From: JAUZRW01 sp034437755
GTDB lineage: Bacteria > Chloroflexota > Anaerolineae > Aggregatilineales > Phototrophicaceae
Assembly (NCBI GenBank): GCA_034437755.1
Contig: DAOTTV010000130.1
Span: forward strand, 7,224-71,223
DNA: 64,000 bases
Direction of reading: 5' to 3'
In this document: positions 52,275 to 62,992 of the stretch, one piece after another
Layout: each line of letters opens with the position of its first letter
Numbering within the stretch: the stretch's first letter is position 1
Notes under the pieces: generated by a model
Told to the model about the DNA's origin: nothing
Database searches by the model: none
Seen by the model: the letters and a program-made list of their open reading frames with translations, nothing else
Made by a program: the position numbers and the translations under genes

Positions 52275-53780
52275 ATGCGCCGAACACGCTTTTCATTCAT
52301 CGCGATCGCCTGCACCCTCGTGCTGGCAATCGTCGGTTTTCAAGCTCAGCCGACCCGCGCTGGGGATATTACCCTGATTAACAACGCCGGGGCTACAAGC
52401 TCAAGCTGGGTTGTTGAAGGCGAACCTACACTCGTCATGAACGGGTTCGATCTGTCGCCCTTGAATTTGACCTATCCGATCACGGTTGATACTGTCACAC
52501 TCGCTGTGCAACAACCCGTTGCCGAGGCGGTGCAAGTCGTCATCTACGAAGATGGCAATGGCGGCTCGCCAATCGATGCCCGTCTCATTCGCCAGACGAC
52601 CGTCACCATCCAGACCGCCGGCGTGGCGACTATCCGCCTGCCAGAACCTGTGACCACGAACGCGCCCGTGATCTGGGTCGGTTTTTATCTGCCGGTCGGG
52701 TTTCGTTTCTTCGCTGATGAGAGTGGCTCATCAGTGTTAACCTACTGGGGTTGGTCGCCCGGGGCGACCTTCGCCCTCTCTGATCTGGGGTCGGCGGCGG
52801 TTTTTGGCCCGTCGGATGGCACTGCACCGGTGAATATTGATCTAGGCGGTATTGCGCGCATCACGGCAGAAATCACTGAAGGCGGCACTGTCGCGAGCGG
52901 CAGTGGCGGGCTTGGCAGTCAAATACAGGGCAGTAGTGATGCTTCGCTGGATATTTTGCAAGCCTATCCTTTCTGTGGTGAGAGCTTGCGCTATGATCCT
53001 GATGACATCCGCGTGACGGTGCAGGCGCGCTTCACCGTGCATTGTCGTCTGGAATATGCGCCCTTCTCGCCGGGGGATATTCGTAACGACTTCGCCCTGC
53101 CCGGTGACGATGGCGATTACTTCCGCCGCGACCCGCTCTATGAAATTTTCGCACAGGGCGACTATCGTGATAACCCGCAGGATGCCGAGAAACTGCGCGT
53201 ACCCGTCACGCATTGCCTGCGCCCGCAACAGGGCGATCTTGATCGGGCGATTATCGGGCTCGCCTACGGTGTGCCGCGTGCGTGGGAGATTCTGCCGTCG
53301 CAACGCTATGGCGATTTCATCTGTGCCGAAGTGACGCATCAAGGCTATCTCTCGCTGTTCGTGCCGCGTTCACAGGAAGAGACCGCGCTCAACGTCGATT
53401 TACAATTCGTCGACACACCGATCCTCGTATTTAACGGTACTGCGGTCGATAATGTCTCCTGTGGCGAAACCTACAGCTTGCGCTTCAATGTCATCAACGA
53501 AGGGCTAGAGACCGCGCCTGCTAGCGATGTCCTCGTGCAGTTCATCAATGATCGCACCGGCATCGCGACCATCAACAGTACGTTTCCCGTGCCGCCGATC
53601 GACGGGGGCGATACGGTCGAACTGCGCTACGGGCTAGAGATTCCGCTGACGTATTTCGACGAGTCGCACACGCTCTTCGTCGGCTTGAATGGTGATCGCG
53701 ACTTTGAAGAACTCAACGCGGGGAATAATACCTTCCGGCGCGTGGGCATCATCAATCAGCGCGATAGCGACTTCTGCTAA
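52275..53780 (+). CDS. Secreted protein with CARDB-like C-terminal domain
   Basis: 501 residues. A signal peptide (about 1-29, IAIACTLVLAIVGF, cleavage near TRAGD) targets it outside. The N-terminal half (about 35-205) is beta-rich with no family I recognise. The middle has four or more cysteines (FCGESL, FTVHCRLE, THCLRP). The C-terminal domain (about 390-495) resembles CARDB: VSCGETYSLRFNVINEG and FEELNAGNNTFRR. It is probably a surface adhesin-type or cell-envelope protein. Expression is likely monocistronic. Confidence 0.75.
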   Translation: MRRTRFSFIAIACTLVLAIVGFQAQPTRAGDITLINNAGATSSSWVVEGEPTLVMNGFDLSPLNLTYPITVDTVTLAVQQPVAEAVQVVIYEDGNGGSPIDARLIRQTTVTIQTAGVATIRLPEPVTTNAPVIWVGFYLPVGFRFFADESGSSVLTYWGWSPGATFALSDLGSAAVFGPSDGTAPVNIDLGGIARITAEITEGGTVASGSGGLGSQIQGSSDASLDILQAYPFCGESLRYDPDDIRVTVQARFTVHCRLEYAPFSPGDIRNDFALPGDDGDYFRRDPLYEIFAQGDYRDNPQDAEKLRVPVTHCLRPQQGDLDRAIIGLAYGVPRAWEILPSQRYGDFICAEVTHQGYLSLFVPRSQEETALNVDLQFVDTPILVFNGTAVDNVSCGETYSLRFNVINEGLETAPASDVLVQFINDRTGIATINSTFPVPPIDGGDTVELRYGLEIPLTYFDESHTLFVGLNGDRDFEELNAGNNTFRRVGIINQRDSDFC

Positions 53781-53867
53781 ACTGTGGTGGGGGATCGGGC
53801 AACTGGCATGATTTCCCCACGATCAACTCTATATGCTCTCTACGTAAATGCAAGGATATGAAACACT

Positions 53868-54632
53868 ATGCGCGTTGTCACCAATCAAAAACTTGTCGAT
53901 CGCAATCGCCGCATCGCGACGTGGCTCTTCTTAGCGACACTCGTCGTGCTGGTCGGGGGCTTCATCCTCATCAATTACTCGGTTTTCACAGGGAGTACGC
54001 CGCCGGGAGTCATCATCATCTTGCAAGCCCTGTTGTTACCGGTTGCGCTCGCGTTGACCCTAGTCTCGGTGCGGATGACGAATCACTGGGCGCGCAAACC
54101 TTATCCTGAAGAAGTATTCGATGAGAGCGTGAAGGGCTTGAGTAAAAAGAGCGTGCTCTATCATTATTATCACTTTCCAGCACGTCACGTTTTGATCACG
54201 CCGCAGGGCGTGTTCGCCATCGTCACGCGCTGGCATGATGGCAAATTCTCCGTTGATGATGAGGATCAATGGAAGACGCACAAAAACGCATTCCTGCGCG
54301 TCTTCAGCTTGATGCGTATGGACGGCATCGGCAATCCAACCGATGAAGCCCGCCAAGCCGCCGAGCATCTGCAAGCGCAACTGGCAGAGATTGCCCCCGA
54401 TGTCGAGGTGCAACCGCTGATTCTCTTCATCAACTCCAATGCTGATCTTGAAATTGGCGATGTGAGCGTGCCGGTGCTCTTCGCTGATGATAAAGTCAAA
54501 CCAAACTTGACGGATCATCTGCGTAAGCTGAACAAGCAGACCGATAGCAAAAACAAGGGCAATCAGAAGGCGACTCTGCCACTCACGGAAGCGCAAATCG
54601 AAACCTTTGAAGCCCATACAATCAACGCTTAA
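53868..54632 (+). CDS. Membrane protein with NERD-like domain
   Basis: 254 residues. Two membrane segments (about 18-38, 48-68) precede a cytoplasmic domain resembling the nuclease-related (NERD) fold: KSVLYHYYHFPARHVLITPQGVFAIVTRWHDGKF. The usual NERD nuclease Asp-Glu-x-Lys pattern is not clear, so catalysis is uncertain. The tail is Lys/Asn-rich. It lies 15 nt before the GT39-like gene and may be co-transcribed. Confidence 0.65.
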   Translation: MRVVTNQKLVDRNRRIATWLFLATLVVLVGGFILINYSVFTGSTPPGVIIILQALLLPVALALTLVSVRMTNHWARKPYPEEVFDESVKGLSKKSVLYHYYHFPARHVLITPQGVFAIVTRWHDGKFSVDDEDQWKTHKNAFLRVFSLMRMDGIGNPTDEARQAAEHLQAQLAEIAPDVEVQPLILFINSNADLEIGDVSVPVLFADDKVKPNLTDHLRKLNKQTDSKNKGNQKATLPLTEAQIETFEAHTINA

Positions 54633-54647
54633 TAGCACCCATCAATT

Positions 54648-56531
54648 ATGAAACGACAATACACACGGCTCTTGCTCATCGGCTTGGTGCTGGTGGGCTT
54701 TGCTTTGCGACTCTATCGTCTCGATGTGGTCGCCTTGCGCGGCGATGAAGCCTTCAGCGCCCAATCATGGGCGGGGCTGTCGCTGTCCACATCCCTTGAC
54801 GAGATCGCCGCTATTGAACCGCATCCCGTCCTGACATACGTGCTGTTTCGCTTGTGGGGCGTGGTGTTCGGCATTGATTCTGAATGGACACTGCGCCTGT
54901 TGCCCGCATTGGCGAGCGTGATCGGTATTCCGGCACTGTATGCGCTCGGCGTGCGCCTCACACGCCGTCCCTCGATCGGCATCATCGCGGCGGCATTGTG
55001 GGCGATACACCCGTTTCAAATCTGGCACGCGCAGGATTTTCGTAATTATGCGATCTGGTCGAGCTTGAGCATTGTCACGTATTGGCTGGCGTGGCGCGTC
55101 ATTGATACCGACACCCGCCGTGATTGGCTGGCATATGCGCTTATGGCGACGCTGGCTTGTCTCATCTTTTATATGGAATTGCTGACGATCGGTGTGCTGG
55201 GCTTATACGCCCTGCTGACGCAATGGCGGCGCGTGAGCTTCGTCGTGCGCTGGTCAGCCTTGAATCTGGGCATCATCGCGCTGACGATTGGCACGTTCAT
55301 TTGGTTGCAGGGGGATCTCATCACCAGTGGCGAGTATGGCGGCACGACTGGCGGCTTGGCGCTAGCACAATACCTTTATCGCTTCGTGCCGGTGCTCAAT
55401 CTCGGCGAGACTGCGCCCGCTTCGTCGGTGTTGGCGTGGGTGTTACTGGTGTGGCTCATCGTCTGCTGGGTGTTGATCCTACAGGCGCGGGGCGCACGCT
55501 GGCAGACACTGGCGCTGTTCGTCGCGATTGCGGTGCTTGCGCCTTTCATCGTCCTTGCTTTGATCTCAACGCGCATGAGTATCTTTCGTCCGCGTTACGT
55601 GATGCAGGTTGCACCGATCTTCACGATGATGATCGCGAGTGGCTTCTATCTGCTGGCAGGGCGACCGCGTTTTGGGCGTGTTCTGGCACTGGGGGGGCTG
55701 GTCGTATGGGTCGCGTTAGCGAGTGTCAGCCTGTGGCGTTATCACTACAGCACGCCGCCTAAAGCTCTGCGCTGGGATGATCTGACCGCGTATCTCGACA
55801 CGCACACTACAGACGACGAGCTGATTATCCAAACAGGGGTCGATGCCGCATTTGGCTATTATTATGCGCAGTATGCACCACCCGCGCCGGAAATCGCCCT
55901 GCCCGTCGATCCCTTCCAGACACCAGCAGAAATTGATGCTCTGCTGACGACGCAAATTGCGCCGCGCTACGACTCGGTCTGGGTCGTCGGGCAAACCTTC
56001 CCCGACTGGGTAGGGGCGGGGACAGTCGAACGCTGGATGCGTGATGAGCGTCAACTGGTGCGCTCGACATCAATTGGTGGCTTGCCCGCCCAGCAATTTC
56101 GCACATGGCAGGTGAACGCGCACGAACTGCCAGCGACCAGCCGCGCGACTTTCACCGATGTGGCGGTGCTTCGTGGCGCGCAACACTACCGCGAGCCGGA
56201 CGATATGTTGACCGTCTGGTTATACTGGCAGGCGCGTTCGCGTACAGCGCGTGATCTCAAGTTGTTTGTGCATCTCGTCGGTCAACCGCGACCGGATAGT
56301 GGCTCGCCATTATGGGCGCAGGATGATCATTTCTTGCAAAGGGGGCGCATGTCATCCATGCTGTGGGATGTTGACGTAATCTATCGCGATGTGGCGACTT
56401 TATCGCTGGCTGGCGTGCCCACAGGCGTGTATCAGATTCAAGTCGGTTGGTATGATCCGGTGACCAATCAGCGCGTCATGACTACGAATGGCACCGATGC
56501 CTTTAACATCGGCACCATTGTGTTAGAGTAG
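54648..56531 (+). CDS. Polytopic glycosyltransferase, GT39/ArnT-like
   Basis: 627 residues with about eleven hydrophobic segments up to 365. The first lumenal loop holds the GT-C acidic motif, LRGDEAFSAQ. A second conserved area, AIHPFQIWHAQDFRNYAIW, resembles the family's QxxxAxxARxY helix. Residues about 375-627 form a soluble extracellular domain. Such enzymes transfer sugars from polyprenyl phosphates to lipids or proteins; the substrate is unknown. Confidence 0.85.
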   Translation: MKRQYTRLLLIGLVLVGFALRLYRLDVVALRGDEAFSAQSWAGLSLSTSLDEIAAIEPHPVLTYVLFRLWGVVFGIDSEWTLRLLPALASVIGIPALYALGVRLTRRPSIGIIAAALWAIHPFQIWHAQDFRNYAIWSSLSIVTYWLAWRVIDTDTRRDWLAYALMATLACLIFYMELLTIGVLGLYALLTQWRRVSFVVRWSALNLGIIALTIGTFIWLQGDLITSGEYGGTTGGLALAQYLYRFVPVLNLGETAPASSVLAWVLLVWLIVCWVLILQARGARWQTLALFVAIAVLAPFIVLALISTRMSIFRPRYVMQVAPIFTMMIASGFYLLAGRPRFGRVLALGGLVVWVALASVSLWRYHYSTPPKALRWDDLTAYLDTHTTDDELIIQTGVDAAFGYYYAQYAPPAPEIALPVDPFQTPAEIDALLTTQIAPRYDSVWVVGQTFPDWVGAGTVERWMRDERQLVRSTSIGGLPAQQFRTWQVNAHELPATSRATFTDVAVLRGAQHYREPDDMLTVWLYWQARSRTARDLKLFVHLVGQPRPDSGSPLWAQDDHFLQRGRMSSMLWDVDVIYRDVATLSLAGVPTGVYQIQVGWYDPVTNQRVMTTNGTDAFNIGTIVLE

Positions 56532-56539
56532 GGGGGGTG

Positions 56540-56571
56540 ACGCTTGCTCAAATATCAATTGAGTTAAGCGT
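56540..56571. terminator. Hairpin between convergent genes
   Basis: ACGCTTGCTCAA (56540-56551) pairs with TTGAGTTAAGCGT (56559-56571), one bulge. It lies between the GT39-like gene and the SPFH gene. Confidence 0.5.
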
Positions 56572-56574
56572 GTA

Positions 56575-57696
56575 TCACAACTCATCGAGGCGCGATTGCC
56601 ATTTGTCTAACAAGCGATTGTAGATGCTCTCTGAGATTTCACCTTTCATGAAGCGCATATCGAGATTGTTGATTGCCCCTTCGATTTCGGCGCGGGTGGT
56701 TGGTGTTGCGCTAGATGCCGGTGCTGGAGCGGCTTGAGGGGCGGGTGCCGCCTGCTGTTGGCTGCCACCGCGATTCTTGTTCATCATCTCCATCATCTGT
56801 TGCATCATCATCTGCTGTTGCATCATCATCTGCTGTTGCATATTCTGCTGACCTTGCGTTTGCGCTGTCTGCGGGTTCATCGCCGCGCCGATATTCTGCC
56901 CGACACCGAAGCCCACGCCAGCACCCGCGAGACCACCCGCGAGACCCTCGTTGCCGGCGGCGGTTTCGGCAATTTGCAGGCGCTTAATGCGCTCGTAATT
57001 CTCAAGGCTGACATAATTCATGATTTCATCGGGCGATGCTTGCTTGGCGTTGAAGGGGTTGGCATCTAGCGATGTGATCTTGATGCCGAACTCATTCTCG
57101 AATTCTTCGCTCAGTTCTGCTAGCACCGCGCCCTCTAAATCGCTGAGGAAAGCGTTTGCCTGTGGCACACTCTGCACACCCGACCCCATCAGCAACACCG
57201 TCAGTTCACCCAGTAACTTGGTCTGGATTGCGTCTTTAATATCGCTCACGCGGGTGATCGGCTTGCCGATGCCGAAACGCTTGAGGAAGCGCATCGGGTC
57301 AGCAATGCGAATGTTCATCGTGCCGAAAGTGCTGAGCAACACCGCGCCCATACCTTTGCCGGGTGTTTCTAGCGGAATCGGTGGATTGGTACCCCATCCG
57401 ACCTGCGGCATGTCCTTCAAGTTGATGAAGTATAAATCCGCCGTGAAGGGTGTGCGTCCGCTGGTTGCCATGCCGATTAAGCCCGCGAGGATCGGTAAGT
57501 TCGCGACAGATAGCGTGTGTCGTCCGGTTTTCAGCGCGTCCAGAGCTTCCCCCGCGCGTACAAAGACCGCCTGCTGACTCTCGCCGACGATGACCTGCGA
57601 GCCGAAGCGCCAATCGCCACTGCCGGCTTGTGGTTCGCGATAAGTAAATTCATCGTCCATCACGTTTGTATGGTCGATTACATCAAAAATACGCAT
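56575..57696 (-). CDS. SPFH-domain protein with Met/Gln-rich linker and SHOCT-like tail
   Basis: 373 residues. The N-terminal SPFH (band 7) region (about 20-230) is of the virion-core/YdjI type: VFVRAGEALDALKTGRHTLS, TADLYFINLKDMPQVGWGT. A Gly-rich GLAGGLAGAGVGFG region precedes a Met/Gln tract at about 285-310. The C-terminus (about 345-373, DMRFMKGEISESIYNRLLD) resembles SHOCT oligomerisation domains. No membrane segment is obvious. Last gene of the DUF2207 operon; a membrane-organising role is inferred. Confidence 0.82.
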   Translation of the reverse strand: MRIFDVIDHTNVMDDEFTYREPQAGSGDWRFGSQVIVGESQQAVFVRAGEALDALKTGRHTLSVANLPILAGLIGMATSGRTPFTADLYFINLKDMPQVGWGTNPPIPLETPGKGMGAVLLSTFGTMNIRIADPMRFLKRFGIGKPITRVSDIKDAIQTKLLGELTVLLMGSGVQSVPQANAFLSDLEGAVLAELSEEFENEFGIKITSLDANPFNAKQASPDEIMNYVSLENYERIKRLQIAETAAGNEGLAGGLAGAGVGFGVGQNIGAAMNPQTAQTQGQQNMQQQMMMQQQMMMQQMMEMMNKNRGGSQQQAAPAPQAAPAPASSATPTTRAEIEGAINNLDMRFMKGEISESIYNRLLDKWQSRLDEL

Positions 57697-57785
57697 AATG
57701 ACTTGCTCCTTATTGAGTTCAAATACACTTGGGTCTGTTTATCAACAATCGCTATGGGCGATGCGTCGTCGCTCACACAGGTGTA

Positions 57786-58322
57786 TTACATTCCATCGCT
57801 GATGCGTAAAATCTCGTTATCACGCAGACGAAAAGCCTCTAGGGCATCCTCAGCGGCTTGGTAGACTGTATCAAGCGCTGAGTCAATATCGCCACCTTCA
57901 TCAATTGCTGTCTCCAGCGTGTCGAGCGCCTGCTCAAACTGGTGCAAAAAGCGGAATTGTGCTTCGTCGAAGGCATAGATGCGGTCGAGATGTTCTTCGG
58001 TGATTTTCACGGCTTCAAAGGGGCCGGAATACTTGGGCGCGGCAGATGCGACGACATCGCTATACGACTGCAACTTCGATTTGACATCGCGCGCACGCGA
58101 CATATATGCCAGACCTTTGCCACCATCCAATAATTTTTTCTGGAGGCTATCATAGCGGCTGATGAGCGCTTCGATCTCTTGCACCAGATGATCGCGCAAG
58201 AGGCGATCGGCTTTGCGGCGCGCATCCTTGGCATGATACCCTTTGAAACCCGGCAGGCGTGTCATCAAGTTTTCTAGCTGCCCCCGTTGCGCGACAATCT
58301 GTTCATAAATCTTTGATCCCAT
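57786..58322 (-). CDS. Helical protein of unknown function
   Basis: 178 residues, predicted almost wholly alpha-helical from its Leu/Arg/Glu/Asp periodicity (about 3-110 and 120-170). It has no signal, membrane segment or cysteine. A basic GFKGYHAKDARRKADRLLRDH patch lies near 25-45. It sits between the zinc-ribbon protein and the SPFH protein on the same strand, about 90-110 nt from each, and probably works with them. I recognise no family. Confidence 0.72.
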   Translation of the reverse strand: MGSKIYEQIVAQRGQLENLMTRLPGFKGYHAKDARRKADRLLRDHLVQEIEALISRYDSLQKKLLDGGKGLAYMSRARDVKSKLQSYSDVVASAAPKYSGPFEAVKITEEHLDRIYAFDEAQFRFLHQFEQALDTLETAIDEGGDIDSALDTVYQAAEDALEAFRLRDNEILRISDGM

Positions 58323-58430
58323 GTCGATTATTCCTCCTCATGATCTTTGATCCATATGGTCATTGCTGAGTATAGTATAGATGCGCGAATAGCGATACTT
58401 GCCCCCTAATCGGAGGCGCTGACGCTCGGA

Positions 58431-58949
58431 TTAGTTCAAGAAGTACTCCGTACCGCAGTAATCGCACGCGATCACGCCTTTACCCGCCAGCGTGATCGGT
58501 GCGCCGCAATTCTCGCATTTTTGCAAATCGCGCAATTGGCTGGCATCGGTTGAGTAGATTACGCCTTTATCCCAATTGATATACCCGCTGAAAATCTCTA
58601 ACCCGACGAGTTGTTGAATGAGCGTGCGAATTTTATCGGGTGTTACGCCGACTTCGATCGCTAGCTCATGCACGTCGATCTGTCCGCGTGATTTCACAAT
58701 ATCTAGCAACTGTCGCTGTTGTTCCATCTCGCTCTCAGCGTCGATCTCTCGTCCACTCTGCACGTACATGTAAATGCCGAAGATCAACACTGGTGCGATG
58801 ATGACGAAGCCCAAGAAAGCCCCGATGATAGCGCCACCTGCTGATAAACTGTCGTTTGATACTTGTACGGTCAGATAAAGCCCGACTAGCACCGCCAGGC
58901 CGAAGCCGGCGACGATCGCGCTGATCGCGAGTAAGCGTCCTGAATTCAT
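58431..58949 (-). CDS. Membrane protein with winged-helix and zinc-ribbon domains
   Basis: 172 residues. Two membrane segments (about 6-28, 38-62) are followed by a winged-helix/PCI-like domain (about 78-135: LLDIVKSRGQIDVHELAIEVGVTPDKI). A C-terminal zinc ribbon has CENCGAPITL and CDYCGTEYF. The layout suggests a membrane-bound protein-protein adaptor on the cytoplasmic side. It starts 22 nt after the DUF2207 gene. Confidence 0.78.
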   Translation of the reverse strand: MNSGRLLAISAIVAGFGLAVLVGLYLTVQVSNDSLSAGGAIIGAFLGFVIIAPVLIFGIYMYVQSGREIDAESEMEQQRQLLDIVKSRGQIDVHELAIEVGVTPDKIRTLIQQLVGLEIFSGYINWDKGVIYSTDASQLRDLQKCENCGAPITLAGKGVIACDYCGTEYFLN

Positions 58950-58971
58950 AAGTTAAAAACTCCGTTTCTGT

Positions 58972-60915
<1,944 letters not shown>

Positions 60916-61044
60916 AGCATCTCCTGACATTGTGTTGGTCATTCCTAATCAGGATTATATCACGGCTTGGTGGCGCGACAGGGCTAATAGGGGTAAGATT
61001 TAGAGTATCTTTGATTCGCGATTGACCTGTGCAAGGAGCCGATC

Positions 61045-62787
61045 ATGCAACGGCACATCATCATTCTATTGTTCGTGTTGAGTTTGGCGCTAGTGGGTGG
61101 GCGATCCAGCGCGCAAGATAACACGCCGACCCCCGCGCCCGATGGCACGCAAACTGTCGTGATCCCGATCCGCGAGGCTGTCACGCTGGAAGCCACACCA
61201 CCCCCGACTGCGACCCCGAGTTCAGCGTATGATATTCATATCGTACAACCGGGCGAGACGCTCTACGTCATCGCAGTGCGTTATGGCACGACCACGCGTG
61301 AATTAGCTGATCTCAACGGTATCACCAATCGCAGTTTGATTTACTTCGGGCAACGCTTACGAGTGCCGACAGATGATCCCGCCACTGCTGAACCAGACGC
61401 ACCGACGGCTACGCCGACAGCTACCGCGACTCCTACGCGGATTTCACCGGAGATCACGCCAGAAGTCACGCCGGATGCCGCCGGCGCGACGACTTACATC
61501 GTCCAGCCCGGTGACTCGCTCTATCGCATTGCCGTGCGTAACGATACGACCGTGAGCGCGATTGTGAGCTTGAATAATCTGCGTAATCGCAATGTGATCT
61601 ATACCGGACAGCGCTTGCTCTTGCCGGCCGGCTCGGTTGATGGCGAAGCTGAACGCGCACAGGCAATTGATGATTTACAACTCACGCGTGGGGTACAGGT
61701 TTTCTGGGGTGTGGGGCAAGATTACGAAGCGCTGTCCGGGCAGGTGATGACACTCGGTGTCGATTGGGTCAAATTGCAGGTCGATTGGGCCGATATCGAA
61801 CCAACGCAAGGCGCACGTAACTTCGAGGCGCTGGACGAAGCCATTGATATTTTTGTCGATGCTGATGTCGATATTCTTCTGACGCTGGTCGGGTCGCCGG
61901 CGTGGGCAGTGCCGAGTGCGACGGATTACGCACTGTCAACCCCGTTGAACATGCCACCCGATGATCTGGACACATTCGGTGATTTTGCCGGGGCGGTTGC
62001 CGGGCGTTATCAGGGGCGGGTACAAGCCTATGAAATCTGGTCTGCTCCTAATATTCGTTTGAATTGGCTGAACCCGCAAGCGACGATCGAGACGATTACC
62101 GACGACGCGGGCAACACCCGTGACTTCATCAACGCTGGCATGGCTGAGACCGCCTATATCGACCTGCTGACAGTCGCCTACAATGCTATCAAGGCGGTCG
62201 ATGTGGATGCACAGGTCATCACAGCGGGGCTAGCACCTGTTGGTTATAACGATGGCTTCAACGCGATTGATACCTTCGTCTTTCTGCAAGAGATGCTATC
62301 AGCAGGCGCGTTGAACGTCAGCGATGCGCTAGGCGTACAACTTGATGGCTATAACAATCCGCCATCTGCCACGCTCGATACTCGCGCCGATACAGCCGAC
62401 TTGCGCGCAGACAACACGCCCTATAACGAGTCGTATCATTTCTACGTGCAAAATATGCTCGATAACTATCGCTTGGTGAGCCAGCGGAACGGCGGGGCAG
62501 ATGTACCCCTGTGGGTGACGCGCATCGGATGGGGAACAGCAGCGAACAGCATCGGCGAGCCACGCCCGGACTTAGAACGTTACGTGACCTTCAACAGTCC
62601 ACAAGATCAAGCTGATTATCTGGCTGAAGCCTTCGCCCTGGCGCAGGACATAGGCTATGTTGAGCAGATGATGGTCTACAACCTCAATGGCTGTGCGGTC
62701 AATCAGCGGAATGCGTGCTTCTATAGTTTAATCGGGGCTGATGGCGTGCCACGTCCGGCATTCAACGCCATTGAAGCGCTAGATTAA
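61045..62787 (+). CDS. Secreted LysM protein with glycoside-hydrolase-like domain
   Basis: 580 residues. A signal peptide (1-24, IIILLFVLSLALVGG) is followed by a Pro/Thr linker. Two LysM domains lie at about 68-112 (IHIVQPGETLYVIAVRYGTT) and 151-195 (YIVQPGDSLYRIAVRNDTT). Residues about 215-578 look like a TIM-barrel glycoside hydrolase of GH39/GH5 type: VDWVKLQVDWADIEPTQG, QAYEIWSAPNIRLNW. In clan A the acid/base motif is NE; here it reads WSAPNI, so activity is doubtful. AGGAG precedes the ATG. Confidence 0.85.
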   Translation: MQRHIIILLFVLSLALVGGRSSAQDNTPTPAPDGTQTVVIPIREAVTLEATPPPTATPSSAYDIHIVQPGETLYVIAVRYGTTTRELADLNGITNRSLIYFGQRLRVPTDDPATAEPDAPTATPTATATPTRISPEITPEVTPDAAGATTYIVQPGDSLYRIAVRNDTTVSAIVSLNNLRNRNVIYTGQRLLLPAGSVDGEAERAQAIDDLQLTRGVQVFWGVGQDYEALSGQVMTLGVDWVKLQVDWADIEPTQGARNFEALDEAIDIFVDADVDILLTLVGSPAWAVPSATDYALSTPLNMPPDDLDTFGDFAGAVAGRYQGRVQAYEIWSAPNIRLNWLNPQATIETITDDAGNTRDFINAGMAETAYIDLLTVAYNAIKAVDVDAQVITAGLAPVGYNDGFNAIDTFVFLQEMLSAGALNVSDALGVQLDGYNNPPSATLDTRADTADLRADNTPYNESYHFYVQNMLDNYRLVSQRNGGADVPLWVTRIGWGTAANSIGEPRPDLERYVTFNSPQDQADYLAEAFALAQDIGYVEQMMVYNLNGCAVNQRNACFYSLIGADGVPRPAFNAIEALD

Positions 62788-62992
62788 CAATTGCCGACGA
62801 TGTATGTGTTATTGATGACGGGAGGGGCGTTGCCCGCTATAGTCATGGCAATCAGTGTACACGACTGGAAAATTTGGTCGATTAATTGCCCTGATTTTAA
62901 CACCCTGTCTATCTTCGAGTTACAATTTAGCAAGATTTATAACGTACAATAGTGCATGGTGAAATATATCATGGCACATTGTGAGATAAACT
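62788..62992. other. Spacer with a short GGGCGTTGCCC palindrome
   Basis: Near 62824-62836 the sequence reads GGGGCGTTGCCC, the palindrome core of the dispersed repeats at 3450 and 20539. A TACAAT at 62944-62949 may be the -10 of the kinase gene. Nothing else stands out. Confidence 0.4.
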
